A stretch of DNA of 64,000 bases from Corallium rubrum (Eukaryota > Cnidaria > Anthozoa > Scleralcyonacea > Coralliidae): assembly GCA_964035015.1 (NCBI GenBank), contig OZ035997.1, forward strand, positions 27,532,567-27,596,566, in the 5' to 3' direction. Position 1 is the stretch's first letter. Each line of letters starts with the position of its first letter. Positions 35,300-45,302 of the stretch are shown here, piece by piece. Below the pieces are notes generated by a model. The model ran no database searches. It saw only the letters and a list, made by a program, of their open reading frames with translations, and was not told the DNA's origin. A program made the position numbers and the translations under genes.

Positions 35300-35592
35300 C
35301 TTAGAAGTCCTTATTATACAATAGAATTTTCCTCACACAACAAAGAAAATTAATAATTTGTAGTCCCAAGAGTCAGTCTCAACGCCGTTCCCGTTCTACA
35401 TACAACGTTATTCAGATCATTTTCACGTCTGGTAGTTGAATTTGACTTCAAACTATGCGACAAAATTCTTATAGAACTCTATAAGCTTTTAGATGTCGAT
35501 AAAACTTACGTTGCGTATTCAATCACGTAATTGATTCGTGGTTTCTTCTGCTAGATATTAAATTTTAGATTGCCGTCGTTAAGCTCCCTATA
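35300..35592. mobile_element. MITE of the GGACTTTAAG family, copy 2 (partial)
   Basis: TAGTCCCAAGAGTCAGTCTC, TACAACGTTATTCAGATCATTTTCACGTCT and a right end GATTGCCGTCGTTAAGCTCCCT match the copy at 36812-37195 in the same orientation. The left end is degraded. Confidence 0.55.
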
Positions 35593-35636
35593 TATTTCTT
35601 TCGATTTCTTTCGTACCGTAAGTATTAAATAAATAA

Positions 35637-35642
35637 TTTATT
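35637..35642 (-). terminator. Polyadenylation signal of gene B
   Basis: AATAAA on the minus strand about 55 bases after the stop codon of the paralogous secreted-protein gene. Confidence 0.5.
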
Positions 35643-35696
35643 ATCAAGTATATAGTATTTAAAATATGTAGTAGAAATCATTATTATTGTTAGTTT

Positions 35697-36224
35697 CTAA
35701 CATCTATTATGGCAACTACAATCTATAGGAACTTCTTCAAATTTTACTTTATATTTTCCGTTAGATTGTTTGTATTTTACTACGTAAGTGTTGGTAATTT
35801 CTTTTCCAGACGGGGATTGACATTTGACTTTAAATATGATTCTTGGAATTCTGTCTTTATTGCGATCTGCAATTAAGATCTTCGGACACTTTTTAGGCAA
35901 ACGACAACTGACGGGAACTTTAATGTTCTTTTTTACCCAAGCCCCATTCTGAAGTTCTTTAATATTATACTGAAAATATTCAGTCACGCAAGAGCTATCA
36001 CACGTGACGTGTGGGATGCGTCTCGGACGTCTGTCTTTCTTCCAGCTGATGACGTAATGTTTGACCTTGCACATTCCTGTTGAACGTCTGCTTCGCTCCA
36101 GAATATTGTTGTAAATAAAGCGGTTCCCTAAATTTGGTTTTATTTTTTCACGTGCTGAAAAGGTGCTGGTCGGTTTTGGGTACGTTGGCTTGATCAATGT
36201 TATTACCAATAAAACGGCATATAC
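35697..36224 (-). CDS. Secreted nine-cysteine protein, paralogue of gene A (gene B, exon 2)
   Basis: The exon begins after acceptor CTATTGTAG and reads VYAVLLVITLIK, matching the gene A signal peptide after its first four residues. It runs for 175 residues to a TAG. R-S-R-R before STGMC is a furin-type site in the same place. All nine mature cysteines align with gene A, with identical blocks DRRPRRIPHV, CDSSCVTEYF, VPVSCRLP and TYVVKYKQSNGKYKV. I estimate about 70-75 % identity in the mature chain; the propeptide is longer and diverged. No initiator exon with a usable phase-0 donor was found within about 300 bases upstream. A codon run M-Y-I-K at 36333-36322 resembles M-N-I-K of gene A but is followed by ATTATATG and not by a GT donor. 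Either exon 1 is more distant or this copy has lost it. The frame is otherwise intact. Confidence 0.7.
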   Translation of the reverse strand, partial: VYAVLLVITLIKPTYPKPTSTFSAREKIKPNLGNRFIYNNILERSRRSTGMCKVKHYVISWKKDRRPRRIPHVTCDSSCVTEYFQYNIKELQNGAWVKKNIKVPVSCRLPKKCPKILIADRNKDRIPRIIFKVKCQSPSGKEITNTYVVKYKQSNGKYKVKFEEVPIDCSCHNRC

Positions 36225-36811
36225 CTACAATAGTCAAAGTTATACCAAAACAAAATTAATGTTTAAATGCACAAATTAAATTCAAATTCTTAATCGTTTT
36301 TTTCTTCTAATAACATATAATTTTGATGTACATATTTTTGTAACCTTCCTGGCTTTCTGAACTCTTCATTTCTCTAGCTATTACTGACACATTACTGAAT
36401 ATGATTTTATTGAAACAGTGAAATAAAAGTAATGTGCTGTGTAAGGCAGTGCTGAAATAGAAATTGAAACATAGTAAAAGAATGCGGAAAACTTCGGATT
36501 TCTAGGGTCTCTGAAACACTATTTCCTGCATTTTGAGGCAAGTTCTTTTTTAAGAGTAATCTGAAGCCATACATTACGTAATTTTGTTGAAATCAAACCA
36601 GAACATAGAATGATACACGTCAGAATATCTTTAGATTTATTTATAAACAAGTCGTTAATGTAAAAACATGTAGACCCTTAGTATTGTAATTTATAGCATA
36701 TGCAAGCTTGCAATATATACAACACATCACACATCACCCTCTACAAGTTTCTCCGCGGATTTAAACTTTTCACCAGAACGGCCTTGGTGACCACTGTCCT
36801 GCCGAAATTAC
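36225..36811. other. Upstream region of gene B with MITE remnants
   Basis: No coding exon was confirmed. 36410-36475 contains the inverted outer end of the family at 16721-16965 (CAGTGAAATAAAAGTAATGTG). GATTTCTAGGGTCTCTGAAAC and CTATTTCCTGCATTTTGAGG near 36500-36540 echo the hAT-type interiors. Confidence 0.4.
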
Positions 36812-37195
36812 TAGGGACCTTAAGATCGACGACGGCAACTTCGAGGACGACGTCCTTCAAACAAAAGCATTCTTCTTGCAAAACAAAGATAATGAATAAT
36901 TTCTAGTCCCAAGAGTAATCTAAACACCGTCCTCACTCTGTATACAACGCCACTCGGAGCATTTTCACGTCTTCAGGAATCAGGACGACGTTGACTCGCA
37001 TGGGGTGATGAGAATTGTTGTCTGAGATTGCCTTTAATAACACAGACACTGCAACCGTTTTAACACTTTGAAAATTATAAAACCAGCTTCAAATATTGAA
37101 TACGGTAGTCAGTTCACCGTGACTTCTTTTTAATGCTAAAATTTGAATTGCTTTTAAACCGCCGTCGTCGTCCTAGCATCTTAAGGTCCCTATTG
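36812..37195. mobile_element. MITE with AGGGACCTTAAG ends
   Basis: TAGGGACCTTAAGATCGACG at the left and CATCTTAAGGTCCCTA at the right are inverted repeats; GACGACGGCAA and CCGCCGTCGTCGTCC also pair. This is the best-preserved of three copies around gene B (34826-35250, 35300-35592). Confidence 0.7.
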
Positions 37196-37275
37196 AACGC
37201 AGTTTCTAACGTTTCGAGCGAAGGCCCTTAAATAATTTCGCCAGGACTCAAACCTTACTATATTTCAATTTGTAT
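37196..37275. repeat. Fragment of the 16721-16965 MITE family
   Basis: AACGTTTCGAGCGAAGGCCC and ACCTTACTATATTTCAATTTG match that family. With the outer end at 36410-36475 this may be one copy interrupted by the MITE at 36812-37195. Confidence 0.5.
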
Positions 37276-38062
37276 TTATTTTATTTTATTTTATTGACTA
37301 GTACTGTTTTATAGTACTTGCATGATATTATATAGTTACGTGAGCATGCCGATTTGTCCGATTGATCATGATACGCTCGATAAATTTACTGATCAAGCGG
37401 TGCATTTTTGCATTATTTGTAATCCTACAAATAATTATAAACCTTGTATTAATTATTTGCAACTATCTATATGTTTATTTGTTCATCACTGAAATTGTAC
37501 TGCCTGGTCATAACTACGTTAACGTGCCTACTATAGAGACATATACTGTATGTAATAGGATGCAAAACGTAGCCATGCATATTATATATGTTATATACAA
37601 TGCATATATATACGTACCATTATGTCCATTATCAATAAGAAATATTTTCTTTATTAAATATAAGCCAATCTGTTTCGTCCAGCAATAACACTAATCTTGT
37701 CCAGTAAAATCTTCGTTTTTATCACTGAGGGAGCTTCGTATAACAGGGTATCCCCCGCGGAACAAATTTACCGGCTAAAGTCGACTTTTCCGTCATTGTT
37801 TTAAAATAACATAACTAACTTGAGCACTATATATAAAGCTCTTCACTGGATTATGAAACCAGAACAAATTTTAAACACCCAATTGCGCATGAGTTTTTTT
37901 CTCGTTTTAATAAATGAGCATACGTACAATTATTAATCACACGAACACAATTATCATGACCGGATCTGCAATAAGTCAAAGATGCAAGTCCACTCATTAT
38001 TGCTTGAAATCCTATATTACGTTTTTTTCGATATTTAGTGGTGAAAGAAAGTTTTCAGTGTC
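37276..38062. other. Non-coding stretch
   Basis: AT-rich. The frame at 37362-37688 is hydrophobic by composition only and has no domain, splice or promoter support. Confidence 0.4.
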
Positions 38063-38066
38063 TTAA

Positions 38067-38591
38067 AGGGATATGGCAATAAAAATTATTTTTGTCCAAT
38101 TTGTAAGAATATGTAGAAAAGTTAGAAAGTACGTTTACAGATTTTCATTAGCTGGCTTACTTTTTCAGATATTTGCGAACAAAAACACAAGCCGTCCGCC
38201 ATCTTGTTTCACAATTAGATCTAATTAAGTGACGTCACAAGCAGGGTAAACATTGTAAAAATTGCAGTCAGTAGCGAAATGTCAGCTAAAATTCTTTTAC
38301 ATTGTTAGAGTTTCAATTTGAAATATATCAGATCAAAATACTTAAGATTTTGCATTAAAATACCTAGGAAATTAAGAAATGTTTAGACAAATTTTACCCT
38401 GCTTGTGACGTCATGCATATCTGACGATAGATATGCATATCCAAAATGGCGGATGGCGAGCGTATTCGTACGCAAATAATGCCGAATTTCTTAAAAAATA
38501 AAAAATCTAATGAAAATTTGTAAACGCACTTCATAACTATTCTTGATGTTCTTACAAATTAGACAAAAATAATTTTTATTGCCATATCCCT
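38067..38591. mobile_element. Palindromic MITE with TTAA duplication
   Basis: AGGGATATGGCAATAAAAAT at the left and ATTTTTATTGCCATATCCCT at the right, flanked by TTAA at 38063-38066 and 38592-38595. Pairing continues inside (TCCAATTTGTAAGAA, GTACGTTTACA, TTTTCATTAG). The TTAA target points to the piggyBac/Kolobok type. Non-coding. Confidence 0.85.
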
Positions 38592-38595
38592 TTAA

Positions 38596-39888
38596 AATGT
38601 GTATATTTTAAGTGAGATACTAATTTTATTTTTTTGTTTAGTGCATCTAATTTATATACATCCGTCATATAGATGTCGTTCCAAAATTCGTATGGCCGTG
38701 ATGTCGCGACCGATCGAACAAGGCTGAATGTTGATTTGACGTCGCTAAATTTGTATATGTCCAATCAAATAAGCTTCAGTTATAAAGAGTTAATAACTGC
38801 GGATACGAACTATCACTACACATGATAAGTTCGATGACATTGGAGAACTTTAAAATATAATAGGGTTTGATCGTTTTAATGAATACCGCAAATGGTTTAT
38901 TTGTTTAAGTAATTTGATAATGGGGTGCGGCTATGGGTGCGGCCCACTATAATTGTCATATAAAGAAACTTGTAACTAAAAGATTGAGATTGTCCATCGA
39001 AGTGACAAAATCGTTTGTGAGAGAGAAATAAATGTTTTAAAAAGAAAGATACAGTGCCTTTGAAAGAGATCGCTCTCATTGTGACTTTCGAACCAGAGTG
39101 GAAAGAAGATTCCACGACACGTTTGAAATAATTAAGTTCGACTGTTTTAATTAAGTTCGACCGCAAAGTTAAGTTCGACCGTTTTGGTCGAGTAGAACGA
39201 CGACCAAAGCGCGACAAAGCTCGACATGGTTTCAAACGTCGAACTCGAACCTATAAATGCAATTGACGAAAAAACGCGTTTGTCTAGTTTTTCTCGCTGT
39301 AATACGAGCTCAAAACATGAAACTTAATACGCACGGCGGTCTTTTCGAGTAATAAGTGCATAACTTGTAGCAGCCGGGAAAAAATCATTCCCGTTTGAAA
39401 GGTCGAGCTTGCCATGTGCCGAAACTAGTTCGACAAAGTTCGACGTGGTTTCAAACGTCGAACTTGATTGCTAGCGGCGAGCATTTGTTGGTTTTGGTCA
39501 GTGGCCACCTACGCGAATGTGCCGCTTAACATGAATAATGAGCAATGAATCGAATCCCACGAGATTTTCGTTTTTCTTGTCTATTCAGTCTCATTATTTT
39601 CTTGTCGGAAAATGGTGATGGTAAATCAGAAGAGAGTGAGGAAAGCAAACAGAATAATTGTGAATAGCCTGTTGTCAGATGAATGCGGCACGGCACGTAT
39701 TTCTGCGCGCAGTCCGATTGACATACTCATCATCTTCTTCAAACTACATGCCGGCGCGCTACTACAAGCACAGCAGCCCATTCACGCGATTTGTCTGACT
39801 GATATTATATTAGTACTAAAATGTATTAAATTAATCGTACAAAAGGTACAATTTGGACATAAGCCCTTTAAATTAGCACTTATATATG
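38596..39888. other. Non-coding stretch with GTTTCAAACGTCGAACT repeats
   Basis: GACATGGTTTCAAACGTCGAACTCG (39222-39246) recurs as GACGTGGTTTCAAACGTCGAACTTG (39440-39464), and AATTAAGTTCGACCG/TTCGAC motifs are frequent at 39120-39190. A frame at 39612-39926 has no recognised domain. No gene was supported. Confidence 0.45.
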
Positions 39889-39897
39889 GCCTAATAA
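39889..39897 (+). repeat. Left 9-bp target duplication of the 13.5-kb element
   Basis: GCCTAATAA directly before the terminal CACTCTCCTCC. The identical 9 bases follow the other terminus at 53410-53418. Confidence 0.9.
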
Positions 39898-40508
39898 CAC
39901 TCTCCTCCACAGAGGCTTTTTTTTAATATTCCGTAATGTCCGTAATGAGAGTTCTCGAGAGTTTTTTGATTAGTAATATGAGCATTTTCACTCATTCTTA
40001 TTTAATATTTTGTAATGTCCGTAACGAGAGTTCTCGAGAGCTATTTTGATTAGTAATATGACATTTTCACTCATTCTTACATGAAGTTTTAGGTTAGGGG
40101 TTAGGGAGCGCGCGCGCAAAGAAACCCCGTGAAGTTAGCTGCCAATTCGCCAGCTGCCACTTCACTGCCAATTAACTCTTTCTTGTCCGAATTGATCTTT
40201 AGTATTTTATTCTGGCTAACGCCAGACGATTTTATTCACCTCTGGGGAAGCCCCCGGACAGGAATGAGTTATAAACTATCTCTTTAACTCTTTCTTGTCC
40301 GAATTGGTCTTTAGTATTTTATTCTGGCTAACGCCAGACGATTTTATTCACCTCTGGGGAAGCCCCCGGACAGGAATGAGTTAAGATAGCTGCCAATTCG
40401 GCTCAGCGATGTTTCGCAATGGCGCTTCCAGGGGGGCGCAGCCGAGCAGCAGTCTGGCTTCGGAGACTAATGTTTCGCAAGTCTTTTAACTCGTTCAATC
40501 TAACTTTA
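39898..40508 (+). repeat. Left terminal inverted repeat, outer part
   Basis: Matches the complement of about 52975-53409. It contains two subterminal tandem copies of a unit of about 85 bases (GTAATGTCCGTAA, GAGAGTTCTCGAGAG, ATTTTCACTCATTCTTA) at 39925-40082, an arrangement often used as transposase binding sites. Then GGTTAGGGGTTAGGG, GCGCGCGCGC, and CCAATTCGCCAGCTGCCA repeats. Confidence 0.85.
40176..40380. mobile_element. Tandem pair of 93-bp TTAA-flanked elements
   Basis: Two copies (40176-40268 and 40288-40380) begin CTCTTTCTTGTCCGAATTG and end CCCGGACAGGAATGAG, separated by a short spacer. TTAA is at 40172-40175, 40284-40287 and 40381-40384. The right arm of the large element has the uninterrupted target (CCAATTAAGATAGCTGCC in complement), so the insertion and its TTAA duplication are directly demonstrated. 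Confidence 0.85.
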
Positions 40509-41543
40509 CAGAGGATTTCATATAACTTTTGCCGATTGTGTTCCGAAGTTCGTTCGTTATTTCCGAAGTTGGCGACGAACTTCGCAAGTTCATTATTCGA
40601 ATATTTACTCTTTGTCAACAGCGAACTTTGAAATGATGCCGTGAACTGCGAACTTCCGAACTTCGGAACTTCGGAAGTTCGCAAGTTCGCTTCGAAGTTC
40701 GCAAGTTCGTTTCGAAACGAACTTGCGAACTTCGAAGCGAACTTGCGAACTTCCGAAGTTCGGAAGTTCGCAGTTCACGGCATCATTTCAAAGTTCGCTG
40801 TTGACAAAGAGTAAATATTCGAATAACAACGGATCTTAATACTTTCGGTAGACAAAACCTATAGTGCTGGATTCGGCAGATTCAAGCGATCATTTCGATA
40901 TAAAATGTATTTAAATCGAGCGAACAGAAAATATTTAAACATGTTTTGAAACACATGTCTCCCAATGTAATACGACACCCACATTATATCTGGACATGCA
41001 AACAGGTAAACTTATAAATATTCATATTTTTGGCGTTATTAGCTACTTATTACTTGCGGTTTGTAGTTGTTGGACTAAGCAGTAAGCCGTTAGCGAAAAC
41101 ACTACTGAAGTATCAGCTTGATTTACTCGTATTATTTAGATTTACAATTATTTCATGTGGGTGTCGTATTTACATTGGGAGACGTGTGTTTCAAAACATG
41201 TTTAAATATTTTCTGTTTGCTCAATTTAAATAAATTTTATATCGAAATGATCGCTTGAATCTGCCGAATCCAGCACTATAGGTTTTGTCTACTGAAAGTA
41301 TTAAGATCCATTGTTATTCGAATATTTACTCTATACGTTCAACAGCGAACTTTGAAATGATGCCGTGAACTGCGAACTTCCGAACTTCGCAAGTTCGCAA
41401 GTTCGTTTCGAAGTTCGCAGTTCGTTTCGAAGTTCGCAACTTGATTGGCTATTTCGTAATGAACTTGCGAAGTTCGTCGCCAACTTCGGAAATAACGAAC
41501 GAACTTCGGAACACAATCAGCAAAAGTTATATGAAATCCTCTG
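40509..41543. mobile_element. TA-flanked foldback element, copy 1
   Basis: CAGAGGATTTCATATAACTT at the left and AAGTTATATGAAATCCTCTG at the right, with TA on both sides as for Tc1/mariner-type insertion. The subterminal zones are built of GAAGTTCGCAAGTTCG repeats in both orientations. The interior (about 40820-41330) holds the CAAAACCTATAGTG family block, itself in inverted duplicate. Short frames, including 41030-41233, are non-coding by appearance. Confidence 0.75.
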
Positions 41544-41546
41544 TAA

Positions 41547-41729
41547 AGCCTGGTTCTCATATGTCGCCGATGGTCGGCGATTTGTGATTTAGATGCATGT
41601 TAAAACGGGAAGTGCAGCAGCATGTTAAGTAATAAAGAACAATGCAGAAAAGCAGTGCTTTTATTCTTTTACTTAACATGCATCTAAATCATTGGTCGGC
41701 GACGATCGGCGACATATGAGAACCAGGCT
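41547..41729. mobile_element. Hairpin MITE (AGCCTGGTTCTCATATGTCG)
   Basis: AGCCTGGTTCTCATATGTCG at the left and CGACATATGAGAACCAGGCT at the right, perfect inverted ends of a 183-base unit. The inner arms TTTAGATGCATGTTAA and TTAACATGCATCTAAA pair too. Confidence 0.8.
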
Positions 41730-42025
41730 TACGTGCATGTTCTTCAATTCAGCTACTGATAGATATTTACTTTATCTTACCTTCGCCAGGAGCTTATGTT
41801 AATTTTCACCTCTGTTTGTTTCTCTGCCGTTACTTGGCGTTAGTCTGTCTGTTACCAGGATATCTCACAAAATACTGCACAGATTTTTATGAACGTTTTT
41901 AGAAAGATTGATCATAGACCAAGGACACCCCCTTTCAATTTTGGTTGATTTTGGTTGAAATTTGGATGAGAAATTAATATCAATCTGACCACAAAATTCT
42001 CCCTGTAGAAGAAATGCTTGATTGC
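41730..42025. other. Non-coding segment between nested elements
   Basis: No gene. The segment with TTCACCTCTGTTTGTTTCTC and CAGATTTTTATGAACG looks like a fragment of a dispersed repeat, but its family was not identified. Confidence 0.35.
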
Positions 42026-42212
42026 ACTCATAAACCTTATTCAAAAATGGCCGCCGAATTAGAATTCTTTTATGTGCATATAAATTATCCCTTATGGCTT
42101 CGTTTTAAAGTAAAAATTCTTTTGAATTTGGCACACATGAAAACGAGTTCATAAGGGCTAATTTATATGTATATAAAAGAATTTTAATTCGGCGCCATTT
42201 TTGAATAAGGTC
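42026..42212. mobile_element. Hairpin MITE (AAACCTTATTCAAAAATGGC)
   Basis: ACCTTATTCAAAAATGGC pairs with GCCATTTTTGAATAAGGT near 42193-42210. ATTCTTTTATGTGCATATAAATTA and CCTTATG also have inverted partners. Non-coding. Confidence 0.75.
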
Positions 42213-42247
42213 TATAATTCTTATTACATGCAAAGATTTTTTCTTAA

Positions 42248-42690
42248 AGTGCCTGTGAAGCGAAAGTTATTATTGTCTTAAATGAAAGAACTCTCAAAAC
42301 GTCAAAGTAACATCTTTTGCTGATCTTCGTTTCCGTGCTTCGTTGTTGAGATATTTCAATTTTTTTGATATGCAAATTAAACACTTTGACGTCACACGTG
42401 TTTAATGAGTTATCAGAGAAGGTTCGGTATCTTTGCTATTATCAAACGAAATCAATTAAAAATCTGTATGCCTAATGCTGTATGCGAAATAGACGCACAG
42501 GATCGGCTTCGAAGTGATTTCGTTTGATAATAGCAAAGATATAGAACTTTCTCCGATAACTCATTATACACGTGTGATGTCAAAGTGTTTAATTTGCATA
42601 TCAAAGAAACTGAAATATCTCAACAACGAAGCACGGAAACGAAGGTCTGCAAAAGATGTTACGTTGTAGTTTTAAGAGTTCTTTCATTTA
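42248..42690. mobile_element. AGTGCCTGTGAA TTAA-type MITE, right end truncated
   Basis: Starts TTAA then AGTGCCTGTGAAGCGAAA. It matches the complete copy at 61920-62374 over nearly its whole length but stops at TTCTTTCATTTA, where the second TA-flanked element begins. Confidence 0.8.
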
Positions 42691-43643
42691 CAGAGGATTT
42701 CATATAACTTTTGCTGATTGTGTTCCGAAGTTCGTTCGTTATTTCCGAAGTTGGCGACGAACTTCGCAAGTTCATTACGAAATAGCCAATCAAGTTGCGA
42801 ACTTCGAAACGAACTGCGAACTTCGAAACGAACTTGCGAACTTGCGAAGTTCGGAAGTTCGCAGTTCACGGCATCATTTCAAAGTTCGCTGTTGAACGTA
42901 TAGAGTAAATATTCGAATAACAATGGATCTTAATACTTTCAGTAGACAAAACCTATAGTGCTGGATTCGGCAGATTCAAGCGATCATTTCGATATAAAAT
43001 TTATTTAAATTGAGCAAACAGAAAATATTTAAACATGTTTTGAAACACACGTCTCCCAATGTAAATACGACACCCACATGAAATAATTGTAAATCTAAAT
43101 AATACGAGTAAATCAAGCTGATACTTCAGTAGTGTTTTCGCTAACGGCTTACTGCTTAGTCCAACAACTACAAACCGCAAGTAATAAGTAGCTAATAACG
43201 CCAAAAATATGAATATTTATAAGTTTACCTGTTTGCATGTCCAGATATAATGTGGGTGTCGTATTACATTGGGAGACATGTGTTTCAAAACATGTTTAAA
43301 TATTTTCTGTTCGCTCGATTTAAATACATTTTATATCGAAATGATCGCTTGAATCTGCCGAATCCAGCACTATAGGTTTTGTCTACCGAAAGTATTAAGA
43401 TCCGTTGTTATTCGAATATTTACTCTTTGTCAACAGCGAACTTTGAAATGATGCCGTGAACTGCGAACTTCCGAACTTCGGAACTTCGGAAGTTCGCAAG
43501 TTCGCTTCGAAGTTCGCAAGTTCGTTTCGAAGTTCGCAACTTGATTGGCTATTACGTAATGAACTTGCGAAGTTCGTCGCCAACTTCGGAAATAACGAAC
43601 GAACTTCGGAACACAATCGGCAAAAGTTATATGAAATCCTCTG
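42691..43643. mobile_element. TA-flanked foldback element, copy 2 (inverted relative to copy 1)
   Basis: The same CAGAGGATTTCATATAAC / GTTATATGAAATCCTCTG ends and TA flanks. The interior is close to the reverse complement of 40509-41543, so 40509-43643 as a whole is a 3.1-kb palindrome with the intervening MITEs in its loop. The uninterrupted target (CTTTAACAC in complement) is preserved in the right arm near 52970-52980, confirming a TA duplication for the outer pair of ends. Confidence 0.75.
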
Positions 43644-43672
43644 TAACACAAAATAATCATTCACCGTCGATA

Positions 43673-45046
43673 ATTTCGAGTCAGTTACAGGAGAGTCCGA
43701 GTCATAATTCCGAGTCTGGGTTACAGGAGAGTCTTTATAAGTTGGAGAGTTATGTTAAAAGGTGGAGACTAAGCATCAATCTAAAAAAATCTAAGGTTTT
43801 AGTTTTTGGTAATAAATCTCAAAGGCGTCTATATATTACTTCAAATTGGCATTTTGAGGGAGACATGATAGAATGTGTTGATGAGTACTGCTATTTAGGA
43901 ATTACTTTTCATTACGCTGGGAGTTTTAAACTTGCACGAAAGTTGTTGCATTATAAGGCGTTGCGTGCATATCGTAGTATATTTAGAAACTTCTCTAATG
44001 TGGATAGTGTCTCGATTAAGGTTCTCTTAAAATTATTCTCAACCCTTGTATCTCCGATTCTATTATATTGCTGCGAGGTATGGGGAGTGTATGTTTTGGG
44101 AAGAATAACCAATATTGATATGTTCAAGAAGAAATTATTCAGTGTGATCACAGATATTGATAAGCTACATTTAAAATTTTGTAAGCGAATTTTAGGAGTT
44201 CATTCAAAGTCTACTAATTTAGCGGTCCTTGCCGAACTAGGTAGAATACCGATGATTGTACGGATTTTGACTTTGGTTATTAAATTCTGGTTAAGAGTGA
44301 GTAGTTCAACCTATAGGAATCAATTAGTAGGAAAGGCAGCTCGTGTATGTATTCAGTCATGTTCTCAGAGTGCTAAATTCACTGATTTCTTGTTGAATAT
44401 GTGTGATATCGGGTCTTTGGAGAATACTGTGGTTATGTCTAAAAATGATATTAATAATCTATCTAAATATATCAAAAATGAATTATGTAAAAGATATAAT
44501 ACTATATGGAAAGATCAGACTCAACAATGTAGTAAATTGCGTATCTTAAACCTTGTGAAACCACATTTGGAATTTGAAAGCTATTTATCTCGAGTCAAAA
44601 ATGTAAAGCATCGTCAAGCGGTTACAAGGTTTAGGGTATCCGCACATAAGTTTCCAAGTGAAGTTGGGCGATATACAAATATCGCATACAATTTACGATT
44701 ATGTCCCATTTGTAAGTCAAAGGATGTAGGTGACGAATATCATTATTTCTCAAATTGTAATAATGATAAATTAGTAAATCTTCGAGAAAATTTCATAAAC
44801 GAGATATCAAATATTAATAGTAGCTTTAAATTGTTGAGTAAAAACGATCTATTTCATTATTGTATAGCTATGCATGATGAATGCATAACAGAATGTACAG
44901 CCAAATATGTATATAGTTTAACCAAGATTTTCAATGACTCTACTGTAGGTAATTAGTTTATTAGGTGAATAACTTTTTTTTGTATTAACATTTGTATTAG
45001 TATCCTATGTACCAATAATGGTGTGATGGAAATAAAGATTATTTAC
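43673..45046 (+). pseudogene. 5'-truncated LINE: reverse transcriptase C-terminus with zinc-finger-like tail
   Basis: An open frame to 44956 encodes WRLSINLKKSKVLVFGN (after the catalytic palm), YLGITFHYAGSF, ILLYCCEVWG, LHLKFCKRILGV and ELGRIP, then a C-terminal CPIC...H...C segment. This is the thumb and C-terminal region of a non-LTR retrotransposon protein. The FADD-type catalytic part is missing. The frame opens at 43541 only because flanking element sequence happens to be open; the LINE itself starts near 43673. The 3' end is GTGATGGAAATAAAGATT. The right arm of the large element retains the empty site (CGATAATTTAGGACATTTACG in complement), so a few target bases were lost on insertion. 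Confidence 0.75.
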
Positions 45047-45302
45047 GTTAGTACAAACCACGTTTCTTCAAGTAAAATTATGTTTTAAGAATGCTAGGCT
45101 TTAATAGACTTAATATCACTCATTCCATATTAATAATCTATTAAGATTTAATAACAAACAAGCCGTGCTCTATCTAAATAATTTTCTCCTCGGTAGATAG
45201 CGAATGCAAATATACCGTTCGATTCCTTATACAATTCTGCGTCTAGTGATATTAAATATGTGATTTCCATTATTTTTCTAAATTTTCTGAACATTTATTT
45301 TG
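45047..45302 (+). repeat. Left terminal inverted repeat, inner part
   Basis: Matches the complement of about 52682-52940 (AACCACGTTTCTTCAAGTAAA, GCCGTGCTCTATCTAAATAA, CCTCGGTAGATAGCGAATGC) almost base for base and leads into the first satellite monomer. Confidence 0.9.

Noticed and set aside
37362-37688. Hydrophobic 108-residue frame as a membrane protein
   Set aside because: AT-driven composition, no splice or promoter context, no recognisable motif.
43541-43672. N-terminal part of the 471-residue frame as LINE protein
   Set aside because: These codons lie in the terminal repeat and TA element; the empty site in the right arm shows the LINE starts near 43673.
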